Source of the DNA: Saccharum officinarum
Taxonomy: Eukaryota > Streptophyta > Magnoliopsida > Poales > Poaceae
DNA length: 64,000 bases
Assembly: GCA_020631735.1 (NCBI GenBank)
Contig: CM036225.1
Coordinates: 64,344,662 to 64,408,661 of the forward strand
Reading direction: 5' to 3'
The translations under genes and the position numbers were made by a program. Numbering within the stretch: position 1 is the first letter of the stretch; every line of letters starts with the position of its first letter. A model generated the notes under the pieces. It was not told the DNA's origin. It was given only the letters and a program-made list of their open reading frames with translations, and made no database searches. Positions 42,382 to 52,328 of the stretch are shown one piece after another.

Positions 42382-44899
42382 ATGGAGCCCTCTGGTTTGG
42401 GTGGCATCGGAGAACATCTCCAGGAACAGAAAGAATGCACTGGATCTGTGCCTTGGTTTGGTGCGTCATCCTCGTGCCTAGCTCTAATGGCGAGTGTTGT
42501 TCCACAAGATGGACTCACCCAAAATAGGTTTGAATCTTTGTGAACACATAATGCAGCTTTCTTTTTTCAGGTATTTTGGTTTTATTTAATTTTCAGTTTT
42601 ACAACATGTTTTATTTTATTAGTAGTTTGTAGTTACATATATAATACTCTGGATAACTTGTTATTCTTAGTTTTGGTACTGTCTATCTTCATGAGTAAAA
42701 CCATGTATATTTATTTGTTTTCAAAATGTCAAACATTGTTTGAATCAATTTGTAGTTCTTTGGCATCTTGGTACAACCACGTCTCTTCTGGCAATCAGTA
42801 TCAGTATTTTACCCCATCTACCAATTCTAATGTTGTGCAGTCATTTTCCATGGATTGCAATAGGTAATTTTTTCTCATTTTTTCACTACTTAATGCCGGT
42901 AGTGTTACAGATTAAATGATTAACTATTTTTTGTGCTTAAACAAACTGTTGCAGAAAATATGAAGAGGTACATCGTGCTAATGAGTCTGATACTGATCCT
43001 AAAAAGCTGCCAATGCAGCACTTCAAGCAACAAATAGCAAGTGGTTACTCTTCAAGTGAGGATGACCAGCATGAAAGGTTAGTTTTCTGAAAAAAAATGA
43101 CCTTTCAATTCTTCTTTTCTGCGATTCATTAACGCAGTTAATGTTTTCTAAAGTAGAGACTTTTTTTAAGTGCGATTCTCCGATACTGAAATACAAAACT
43201 TTGGCATATCAGTGTGTGTCCAGTTTTTATTTTGCAAATTGATGTGGTAAAAAATTGCTTTAGCTGATCATAGTCTTGTGTTGAACTCATGTTGTATAAG
43301 CAGCTTAATGGATCCAAGAATAAAAAGAGAACCAAATCCTCACTGAAGTGTTTAGCAGCTTTGGTGAAGACTACTCCAGCGAACTTTCAGCCTCTTTCCA
43401 TTGTCGCCAACCTGGCTTGCTTCCACCTCTCTCTGCCAGGAAAAAAAAGAAGGCTTCAATCAAAATATATGTACCAGTTGAGGGTCAACGTGTACCTCAT
43501 CACTGCTAATTTTCCGGAAAGATCGATAAAGTGAGACACAACTAGAGCTTAGTACCAAGTATACAATAATTGTCCTAAAGCAAGAAACAATGTTTTCCTG
43601 GCTTGGGAGAGATCGAGCTCTAACTAAAATTCAGCTTGGTATTGTCTAGTATTCCACAACTAGCTTAGTACTAACGATACAAAAATTGTCCTAAAACAAG
43701 TAACAATGTTTTCATGGTGTTGGAAAGATAGAGCTCTAATTAAAATTCAGTTTGATATTGTCCAATCCACAATCATGACTGGTGATAGAGAAGGCTTGTA
43801 CCAATCTGCCGGACATCAGTTCCAATGTGGAGACAACTGGCCAGGCAAGCTAATAGGCAAACGTTCGTTGTGAATTTGAATTGAACTAGATTATAATAGA
43901 CAAGGCAGAGAGCTGCCAGCCATGCATTTTTTAAAAAATTGTATGCATTTTGAGATGTTTCATTCAAATGGGATAGTAAAACCTATGTCGCCAATGGTTT
44001 ACCAACATCAAAATTATGCACTAGTTATGGAATGAAATTCGATTGTGTTGATAATATATATTCCACAGTAAATTTATGAGCAGTATATTTGTATGTTCAT
44101 CAGTCTTGGCGAGGACTACTCTGGCGATGAATCTGATGCTGCTCCTGAGAACCAGTCATTTGAACATCAAATAGCAAGCGAATACTCTTCTTGGGAAGAT
44201 GATATGTGTCCAAGGTTAGTGTTTATTTCATGGAATACTTGGTCCAGCAACTTTGATTTTGCCATTGATTAGTTTACTTTATTGCATAATATCATGTGAA
44301 AATATTATGGATTTATGCTTACTAAGGCTTCGATTTTTCCATTTTTAGTTCTTTCGATTAAATTGTAGAAAAAAGAGGTGGCAAACAATGTGTTATCTCA
44401 CTGTCAGCGCCTCAGCGGCATTGTGTTCCATATCTCAACTAAAAGGTACTAATATTTAAAAAGTGTTTATAACTTGATGGATCCACAAATAAAAAGTTCT
44501 GATATTTAAAACAAAACTTCACAGAATGCACAAGGATATGTTTGTTCCTGGTTTGGAAGAGGACCACAACAATCAATATTACAGCAATAAATCGGATACT
44601 GTTGGCCAGTTCCAACCAATACAGCACAATGAGCTTGATGTGGTGGTTGGATACTCCTCTGCTGAAGATGGACCATGTAAACCGTAAGTACTAGGCACTA
44701 TTATGTAAATTTTAGTATTTTACCTTGATGCGTCTACTGAATTAATTTGTTTAATGTATTTTTTGTTATTGATTCATCTCACAGTTTCTTTAGTTTATTA
44801 GCGAACTATATTCTCGTCTATTATCAATTCTTTTAAAATAGGTTGCAACTGATCGATGCATCATGGCCATGCTTTTTCTCATTGTTGCTGGAGTCATAG
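42382..44899 (+). CDS. Unrecognised acidic protein, six-exon model (possibly chimeric)
   Basis: Exons 42382-42527, 42756-42863, 42955-43077, 44104-44214, 44525-44683 and 44842-44899 have GT/AG borders. Every join is in phase 2, and the joined frame is open for 234 residues. I do not recognise the family. The N-terminal part begins MEPSGLGGIGEHL. Exons 3, 4 and 5 each end in a similar acidic module: IASGYSSSEDD, IASEYSSWEDD and VVVGYSSAEDG. That suggests exon duplication inside the gene. A decayed further copy (FGEDYS after an AG at about 43353) lies in the third intron. The last exon overlaps, in another frame, the transmembrane exon of a novel plant SNARE, so the final 19 residues of this model are probably not original. 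No membrane segment or signal peptide is seen in exons 1-5. Expression is unknown. Confidence 0.55.
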
Positions 44900-45710
44900 C
44901 TGTAATAATTGTTAAGGTGAGTGCTTACCTTCTTCGGAGATTTGCTTACTCATCAATGATCTATCCAATATTGTGATGTGATTCAGTTAAAATGGTTTGG
45001 AAATCCTACACTTAGCCCCCTCTACATGATTTTAACACTCTGTGTTTTTTGGCCTTTTGGTTTGATGTGAAGTTTACAGAACTGTGGAAATTGAATTCCT
45101 CCTCAAAGGGCACTTTGTTCTCGTGGGAGGCTTTTTGGTTTGATGTGAAGTTTGCAGAACTCAGTGGAAATGTCCTCAATGGGCATGCTGTTCTTGTGGG
45201 AGATGAACTGATGAAGTGGGCAAAATAGTTGCTCATAGTTGTCACCACTTTGCTCTGACTGAAATATTAACACTAGTTAAGAAATTTAGAGATAATGGGG
45301 CTAGCGTGTCAAACCGTCCAACCATTCGTGCACCAGCACCTTTCTTTGTTCTCTGTGGATAAAAATCATGCATACACTAGTTCAGGAACCTTAGAGACCT
45401 TATTTCAAACTAAAAGAGAAGAAGAAAAAGAAACAACCACGAGTGAGGAGATATGGTATCGCATAAACCTCTGCAAATTTCTGGGTAGATAAGTCATTGG
45501 CAGCAGTGTGCCTGCCCAAGTCAAGTAGCACATTAAGACAGTGTCAACGAAAAATACGTATAATGATTTTCAGGCTTGTTTGGTTATTATTATGGCTGTT
45601 GACGAATGATGTCCATACTGTTCCATTGACAGATTGTGAACCCACACAACAAGGACATCCGCGACATCCCTGGGCTGGCACCACCCGTCAGCAGGCGGCT
45701 GTTGCGATAG
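44842..45710 (+). CDS. Novel plant SNARE (NPSN) C-terminal fragment, last two exons
   Basis: Exon 44842-44916 encodes 25 residues, VATDRCIMAM then a hydrophobic anchor LFLIVAGVIAVIIVK. After a GTGAGT donor, exon 45633-45710 (acceptor TTGACAG) encodes IVNPHNKDIRDIPGLAPP, SRRLLR and stop. This is the tail-anchor and conserved C-terminus of NPSN-type Qb-SNAREs, which act in plant membrane fusion at the plasma membrane and cell plate. Only about 51 of some 260 residues are present; the long coiled-coil SNARE motif is not found upstream. The preceding exons of the locus belong to something else and join in phase 2, while this exon needs phase 0. So a transcript through both would not read the SNARE tail. 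Likely a gene fragment brought here by rearrangement or transposon capture. Confidence 0.75.
45055..45202. repeat. Tandem duplication in the SNARE intron
   Basis: Two adjacent units of about 75 bp share TTTTGGTTTGATGTGAAGTT, CAGAACT, GTGGAAAT, TCCTCAA and TTGTGGGAG or CGTGGGAG. They differ by a few substitutions and a small deletion. Confidence 0.8.
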
Positions 45711-46585
45711 AGGACAGGTGAATTCCATACTTCGTGTAACTAAAAATTGATGTGGCGCCTTGGCAGGCCCACCTGTATCTACATCTTCTAAAACGCTGCT
45801 CCAGTCATATGGCATATTGTTGTAACTGTAACTCTATCTCATGGGATCCACTCCTTGGCCACGCAGTGCGTGTATCTTCTTTCTACCTGGTCTTCCTGTT
45901 TTGACAAAAACCAGCTGTGAACTGTGTTCTGTTTGAACCATGACATGTGTACACAAGCTATCGATGATCACAGAGTGAGAGTTATAACCACAACATACAT
46001 ACATACGTACGTACATACATACATGCTTGAACTGCAACTTTTGAAATGCAGATATTTATTTACTTGAATCATACCGTTTTTGACGCTATGTATGTAACTG
46101 AGATTAGTCATGTAGTTGGCCTAAAGAGGTGCTCAAGAACCATGATGGTTTTGGTATTTGCACTAGAGATTTGATTAAGGTGAGGTGCCTTTTCCATTAC
46201 GATGTCAAAAGCATGCACTGATCCGCCGACCAAGTCACTTCTATGTGAAGCTTTCTAGACGTGTAATAAGTAATCTTTCAGGATCGTGGCATGACCTCCA
46301 GTTTTGGTTGGCAGCACCTGGCAAATTCTTGGTCATACTTACAGTGTTGGACTTGGAGTAAAAAGGTGTAAGGCCTGCACTGCTGCCGGTAAAGCGTCCG
46401 GTACATCTCCACCTCAGCCAATGCAGGTCGGTCTCCTGTAAAAATCTTGTGCAGCGGGAACCGCTAAAGCAGCCGCTATGCACCTCCGTCTGCCATATTT
46501 GGTGCTGCGGACGTACTTTACCGGCTGACGCGAGAGAGGGAGGAGAGAGGGAGGAAAGCTGCAGCCGCGGCCCCACCATTTGAAG
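45711..46585. other. Intergenic, nothing recognised
   Basis: The region downstream of the SNARE fragment may include its 3' untranslated part. A run of ACAT/ACGT tetranucleotides lies at about 45993-46024. No gene is seen. Confidence 0.4.
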
Positions 46586-46821
46586 CAACGAAACTACAAA
46601 ACCAAATTAAATTCTGATTGCACCATTAAAACAAGATCTCACATGAATATATTTAGATAAAATTTATAGAGTATGACAAGTGGAGGCCGCTGTTGGTAGT
46701 TGGTATAGAGTATGAGATATAGAGGATGATGGGTGCGGAAGAAACGTGTATAGATGAGAGAATCTTGATGACTAGGATGTATAGAGGATGAAAATAGAGG
46801 TTCATGAGTGCGGATAGTTTA
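46586..46821 (-). repeat. Degraded copy of the GACTACCCGC MITE family
   Basis: In reverse orientation this matches the left half of the MITEs at 47883 and 58345. Shared blocks are CCGCACTCATGAACCTCTAT, TCATCCTCTATAC, CTCCACTTGTCA and TATCTAAATATATTCATGTG. The terminal repeats are lost. Confidence 0.6.
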
Positions 46822-47491
46822 AGGTGAGAACTGAGAAGGTACTGCTACACACAAGAATAGTGTAAGCAGTGCTGTGAAGCCAAGACCTGTGTGTATTAGC
46901 GCCTGTTCAACAATAAACAGAAAGGGAGGGAAAGGAACAAAGGCCAAGGACAGCAGTAGCCAGTAGGACGTGACACGTGAACGTATCGCCAAGCCGCCAA
47001 CCCTTGACGAGAGAATTGCCAGTCACCATGCATGCCATGGTCACCAGTGCAAAGTTTTAGCATTTTTGTTAGCAAGCACATTACTCACAAGAATAGAGTC
47101 ATGGCGAGAGACGACAGGTCAGTCGCCGTCGTCCACGTTGGAATGGAACCCACCACCGTCACCATGCACGGCACCTGCACGCACGCACGAGGTCCCCATT
47201 GTACATCTCCCTTGTTTCTTTTTCCCCGTCTAATCACCCACCACTTCATCAGCTGAGTACAGTAATGTGCTTGTTCTAGCAGGGCAGTAGTACAACTAGT
47301 GCCAAGAACACGGGCCAATATGTCGGCTCAATCATGACACCTTATTGCAAGGACTAAGGGCTTCCCCAACGCGCCAGGGCTGGCGAACTACCCATCCTCC
47401 ACCGCAGCATCAACATGCCACGTCACTTCGTTTGTTGGCCTCGCAGACGTCTGTAGTTCTCCTGCGTTGTGGCCGGCTGGATGGTGGCCTT

Positions 47492-47720
47492 GGCTGTGTT
47501 TAGTTCCCCTACTGTAGCACGTTTTGGTTTTATTTGGTAAATAGTGTCCAACCGTTGACTAATTAGGTTCAAAATGTTCATCTCGTAAAGTACAACCAAC
47601 TGTACAATTAGTTTTTGATTTCATCTACATTTAGTACTCCATGCATGTATCACAAATTTAATGTGACGAGGAATCTTTTTTTTTGGAATAGTACGTTTTT
47701 CGTGGAACTAAACACAGGCC
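47492..47720. mobile_element. Tourist-like MITE of the GGCCTTGTTTAG type
   Basis: Begins GGCTGTGTTTAGTTCC and ends GGAACTAAACACAGGCC. The interior order (AAAATGTTCATCTCGTAAAG before CTACATTTAGTACTCCATGC) matches the inverted members of the 14 kb array. Bases 46822-47491 contain nothing I recognise. Confidence 0.7.
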
Positions 47721-48789
47721 TTGAAGGGAGAGAAAGGAAAAAGGTACTGCAAGCTCACTCTTTTTCTCTGCAGGAGCAGGACGATGGCTGCAGGAGCAGG
47801 ACGATAGGACAAGCTGATGGTGTGGCCGTAGGAGAGAGAGTGGGAGCTCAACCTTTTTTTTCAACGTGGAATATGAGGCTAAGACTACCCGCACTCATGG
47901 ACCTCTATATTCATCCTCTATACGTTTGAAAGGTCCTTGTTTGGTTTTGGTAATTGAGTGACAACCTTAGGTGGACTAATTGTGTTTATGTGAGATACAC
48001 AGGGAATTAGTCCACAGATGATTGTGTTATAAAGGAGCTCATTGCATATGAGACATGACATGGAGTCATGTGACCAAGGTGGCAAAGATCAAGATGAGGC
48101 TTGGCTTGATGGACCGGTTGCAAGTGTGAAGGGCAAGTCGGAGGCTTTGGAGCGATGGACCGCGAGGCGGTGAAGCTTGAGCAAGACTTGGCGCCGATGG
48201 ACCGACGCAACGGTGAAGAGCAAGTGAGGTCAAGATCGATGGACCAAGGTCACATGATGATATGAAGTGGATCATATCATTTGTGATATGGTTGGTGCAT
48301 GTGTTGCATCAATGTCGGAGGAGATGGAGTGGAATGCGCAAGGCAAAGGTATAACCTAGGGCATTTCCATTTCACCGGTCATAGGTGTGTAGAGAAGCTG
48401 ATGACCGGGTTTAGGATAGATGGCCGTACTATTAAGAGGGGCAAACTTGTTTGCATATCGGTCATCTAGTGCCACTTGAGCGATCTAACTTTGCATACGT
48501 GTTAGGATCGAGTGGCGAGGCAAGTTGAGTGCCTAATTCCTTTGGAGAAAATGTTTGTGAAAATGCTAACACACGAGCACAAGGTGGTGATCACTTGTTG
48601 GTGTTGGCACATTTGCAAAGGTGGCGTTGGTCGCGCTGTGGTTTACGGGTAGAGAGGGTTTGGTTCCTTTCTCTCTCCCGCCGAGCGTGCGAGCGCGGGA
48701 TTCAGGCGATTTCGGGGAAGTGAAATGCCTATTTTCCATTGCGCCGGAAGTCGGAAAAGAAACGGAGGCGAACGCGGTCACAGAGGTGA

Positions 48790-49310
48790 CCGGACGCAGC
48801 ACCGGACGCTGCACCGGACGCTGCACCGGACGCGGTCACTGTGGACCAGCGCGTCCGGTCAGTGCAGCGTCCGGGCGTCAGGCGCGCGAGCTAGGGTTTG
48901 GCACCGGCGCGTCCGGTGACCCACGGGACCGGCGCGTCCGGTCTTGCGCCCTGAGGGAAACAAGGACGTCGGACGCGGTGCGCGTCCGGTGTCACACCAT
49001 CGGACGCGTCCGGTGGTCTCGGGCGCTTACTGGACTCGCACCGGACGCGGGTACTGTGGCGTCCGGTGGTTGCGAGCAGCGCGTCCGGTGGTTGCTTCGC
49101 GGGCGCGGGTGCTGTGCGCACCGGCGCGTCCGGTGGTTCGCAGCAGCGCGTCCGGTGGGTCGTTTGACCGTTGGCACGCAGTGACCGTTGGAGGATCTAA
49201 CGGACGAATTTGAAATTCGGAGGACACGCGGATGTCGGAGGGGCACCGGACGCGGTTGAGCGCGTCCGGTGAGTTACCACCGGCGCGTCCGGTGCTCCCG
49301 CGGAAAAACG
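48790..49310 (+). promoter_or_regulatory. CpG-rich palindromic array in the LTR
   Basis: About six ACCGGACG and eleven CGTCCGGT motifs, mostly all of the first type on the left and mixed on the right. They can pair as inverted repeats (CACCGGACGC with GCGTCCGGTG). The array lies just upstream of the TATA box. Similar palindromes are described in Sirevirus LTRs. A regulatory or methylation-target role is inferred. The same array recurs in the 3' LTR at about 56298-56818. Confidence 0.8.
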
Positions 49311-49345
49311 GACAAGTGTGTAACGGCTCTATTTGACTGTGGGGT

Positions 49346-49353
49346 TATAAATA
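49346..49353 (+). promoter_or_regulatory. Probable LTR TATA box
   Basis: TATAAATA within GGGGTTATAAATAGACC, placed between the palindromic array and the transcribed part of the LTR. It is the only good TATA match in this part of the LTR. Confidence 0.6.
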
Positions 49354-50435
49354 GACCTTGTGGCCGGCCTTGGCCGGCAGCTGAGCACACTTTGGCCTTG
49401 GTGGCTTATGTGGTAGTGCTTGGAAGCCCTCTAACTCACTCATGCTTGATAGTGTTCATCGGATCGAGTGAGAGAGCGATTCTAGTGCGTTGCATCGAGA
49501 GGATTGCATCGAGTGGCACTAGGTGATCGTGTTGCAAGCCGGTGGTGCTTGTTACTCTTGGAGGTTGCCACCTCCTAGACGGCTTGGTGGCTTGCGACTC
49601 CGTTGAAGCACGCGTGGAGATTGTGCGTGGCTCCGGAGGAGGATTTGTAAGGGGGATTGTGCTCACCCCGCGGGGATCGCGAAGAGCAACTCTAGTAAAG
49701 CTCGTGGCTTGGAGGATCCCCATCTTGAGAGTGGATGTGCGGCACCCGCTGAGGGTTTGACTCTTGATAGTCAATTAGCTCGTGATCCATCAAGTGGGTG
49801 TATCGCCACAACGGGGACTAGCTTGGTGGCAACCAAGTGAACCTCGGTGAAAAACCGCCGTGTCAACATTGTGTACATCTTCTCGGTGGTTTGCTTTCGA
49901 TTCACAAGCTTGTATTTACTTTCATATATTTGTGCTTGTGTAGTTGCTCTTGTAACTAGTTTGTTTGTGTAGTTAGCTAGTTACCTTCTTGCTTGTGTAG
50001 CATAGAAGTAGCTCCCGTTGCGTGGCTAATTTGGTTTGTGTAACCTTGTTAGTCATATTGCTTAGTTTGTGTAGCTAAGTATTTTGCGCTCTCTAGTTTG
50101 GCATTAGTTGCCTTGCTATTGAGCATTGCTAGTGAGCATAGGTGGCTTCGTGCTTTTGCTTACTAGAATTGTGTAGGAGCTCCCCGGCTTTGCTAAAAGT
50201 ACTAGTGCATAGGTTTGTGTGACCTTGCTCTAGAATTGTTTAGGAGAGCTCTTGCTAAGGAAAGCACCTTAGTTACATTTTTAGGATCTTTGTGAGGTGC
50301 TTGTGAACTTAGATAGAGGGGTGTAGTCTTGGCTAGACCGATAGTTTTAATTCCGCATTTGTTTCGGTTTGCCGACACGTTTATTTTAGAAAGGACTATT
50401 CACCCCCCTCTAGTCCGCCATCTCGACCCTACAAT

Positions 50436-50447
50436 TGGTATCAGAGC
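50436..50447 (+). other. Primer binding site (initiator-Met tRNA)
   Basis: TGGTATCAGAGC begins two bases after the end of the 5' LTR. It is complementary to the 3' end of plant initiator methionine tRNA and would prime minus-strand DNA synthesis. Confidence 0.92.
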
Positions 50448-50484
50448 CCGGTCTCTCATTTGTGGTCTTCACCGACCCGAGAGG

Positions 50485-51915
50485 ATGGCGGAATATGGAC
50501 TAGATGTTGATTGTCCTCACATGTTTGATGGCACACACTTTGCACGGTGGAAAAATTGGATGATATGCAATTTTAAGTTTATTTGCCCTCAAATGTGGTG
50601 GATGGTAGATGTAGGCTTTTCTCATGTGTTGGATGAAGATAATCTAACTCAAGCACAAGAGAAATGCCTAGATCTTGACATCCAAGCTACTAACATCATG
50701 TATAGATCTTTGGATGATAGCATCTTTGGTAAGATCATGGACCTCAAATCCGCTCATGAGATATGGGCCTATCTCAATGAAAAGTATGGAGCTATCACCG
50801 ATGATGACGATGATGTCAAGCCCATGGAGGTTGCACATGATGATGTTGAGCATGACCACAACACGATGGTTGTGGAGGATTGCTCCACCTCATGGTCAAG
50901 TGATGATGATGATCGATCTACCACAAGTTCACTTGACAAGAATGGTGATGATGCATCAAGTGTTGCAAGTGATGTTTCTACCCCAAGCACACTTGATGGT
51001 GACAACGTTGGTTCATGCTCGAGCCTTGATGATGCTACTACAAGCCCATCCACTACATCACATTGCTTCATGTCACTAGGTGACACAAAGGTATCAAATG
51101 ATAATGTGATTGATCATGTTGATTCATATGATGAGCTTGTTAGTAGACTTGCTAGCATGAACACGTCTTTAGAAAATGAGAAAGCTAAAACAATGAAATT
51201 AGAAAATGAAAACTCTTTTCTAAAGAACTCATATGAAGAACATAAGAGCTTACTTGATGATCTTAAATCTTCACATGAGAAGCTAATGTTGACTCATGAG
51301 AAAGTACTTGCATTTCATGAGAAATTGTTAGAAAAACATGCTTCTCTCATTAAGATGTTTTTAAAGAAAATTAAAAATAATGAGAGCTCATCACATGGAT
51401 CAAATGATCAATTGCAAAATGTGACTAACCCATGTGATGTAGGGAGAAAGCATGTATCCACCTCTTGTGATGACTTATTAGATATGCCATGTTCTTCACA
51501 TTTATATGCTTGTTCTACTTCTACGTCTTGTGAGACTAACATTTTGAAGGAGAACAATGAGCTCAAAAGTGAAGTAAAGAAATTGAGCAACAAGTTAGAG
51601 AGGTGCTACAACTCAAAAGTCACCTTTGAGCACATGATAAAGACTCAAAGAAGCTATGGTGATAAGAGTGGCATTGGCTTCAACAAGAACAAGGGCAAGA
51701 AAATGAAGAAGCAAGAACAAAAGAAGCTATCTCATTTCGTGTGCTTTAAATGCCATGAGATGGGTCACCTTGCCAAGTCTTGCCCAACCAAGAAGCCAAA
51801 GATGAGGCCACAAGATGAAAAGAAGATACCCCAAGCTCAAGTAAAGATCATGAAGAAGAAAACAAGAAGGGTGGAAGAGGAAGGCATCCAATGCAAATCC
51901 AAGATATCAAGATGA
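50485..51915 (+). CDS. Sirevirus-type Gag, 476 residues
   Basis: The start is taken at MAEYGLDVDCPHMFDG, 37 bases after the primer site, although the frame is open further upstream into the LTR. Residues 1-110 form the retrotransposon Gag (UBN2-like) core, with FDGTHFARWKNWM and AHEIWAYLNEKYG. A long Asp/Ser-rich acidic region follows (about residues 110-210), then a coiled-coil-like Glu/Lys-rich region (about 225-300). A basic region precedes one CCHC zinc knuckle (CFKCHEMGHLAKSC) near residue 430. Gag forms the particle and binds RNA. Two further knuckles lie in an overlapping frame starting before 51891, so the natural Gag may be longer than this frame. No stop interrupts the core. Confidence 0.85.
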   Translation: MAEYGLDVDCPHMFDGTHFARWKNWMICNFKFICPQMWWMVDVGFSHVLDEDNLTQAQEKCLDLDIQATNIMYRSLDDSIFGKIMDLKSAHEIWAYLNEKYGAITDDDDDVKPMEVAHDDVEHDHNTMVVEDCSTSWSSDDDDRSTTSSLDKNGDDASSVASDVSTPSTLDGDNVGSCSSLDDATTSPSTTSHCFMSLGDTKVSNDNVIDHVDSYDELVSRLASMNTSLENEKAKTMKLENENSFLKNSYEEHKSLLDDLKSSHEKLMLTHEKVLAFHEKLLEKHASLIKMFLKKIKNNESSSHGSNDQLQNVTNPCDVGRKHVSTSCDDLLDMPCSSHLYACSTSTSCETNILKENNELKSEVKKLSNKLERCYNSKVTFEHMIKTQRSYGDKSGIGFNKNKGKKMKKQEQKKLSHFVCFKCHEMGHLAKSCPTKKPKMRPQDEKKIPQAQVKIMKKKTRRVEEEGIQCKSKISR

Positions 51916-52328
51916 TGAGCAAGAATCAAATTGAGAAAAGAAATTTGGCTCACAACAAGTGCTTCAAGTGTGAAGATATAGGACACTTCGCCTCGGGGTG
52001 TCCTACCAAGCTTGAGAGGAAGGCTCAAGTAACTCATGAGAGGCAAGGCAATGAAAAGCATCACATGAGCAATGAAGAAAAGGCTCAATCAAAGAGAAGA
52101 TGCTATTCATGCCGGGAAAGGGGACACATGGCACATTCATGTCCCCTAGGTAACATTTCCAAGCATATTTCAATTGATAATACTAATGTGCTTAGAAAGG
52201 ATGTAAATGGTACCTCTATTGTTGCTATTGCAAAACATCCCGCTACCCATACTAAGGCTTTGCCTAAGTATGTTGCTCCTAACTTGAGAGGACCCAAACT
52301 TGTTTGGGTACCATCAAAAAGTGGATGA
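51891..52328 (+). CDS. Gag C-terminal segment with two zinc knuckles, shifted frame
   Basis: An open segment of 145 codons from the first ATG, overlapping the end of the main Gag frame by 25 bases. It carries CFKCEDIGHFASGC and CYSCRERGHMAHSC, then APNLRGPKLVWVPSKSG and a stop. The last phrase resembles the segment just upstream of the protease in Sireviruses. It lies one base back relative to Gag, so it is either a decayed continuation or reached by ribosomal frameshifting. A start by its own ATG is unlikely. Confidence 0.6.
   Translation: MQIQDIKMMSKNQIEKRNLAHNKCFKCEDIGHFASGCPTKLERKAQVTHERQGNEKHHMSNEEKAQSKRRCYSCRERGHMAHSCPLGNISKHISIDNTNVLRKDVNGTSIVAIAKHPATHTKALPKYVAPNLRGPKLVWVPSKSG

Larger units (their letters stand above)
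47927..50433 (+). repeat. 5' LTR of the Sirevirus-like element
   Basis: 2,507 bp. It contains a CpG-rich palindromic array at 48790-49310 and a TATAAATA box at 49346-49353, then a CT/GT-rich downstream part. By eye it differs from the 3' LTR by one substitution (ATAAAGG versus ATGAAGG near 48032) and four one-base differences in homopolymers. Confidence 0.97.

Noticed and set aside
47300..47340. CGGCTCAATCATGA resembling part of a miR171 site
   Set aside because: Only about 11 bases match. The remaining half does not pair, and no precursor hairpin is present.
48529..49184. 187-codon frame in the LTR
   Set aside because: It is the CpG-rich palindromic array read as protein, and it recurs in the 3' LTR with a broken register. 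It is not a gene.
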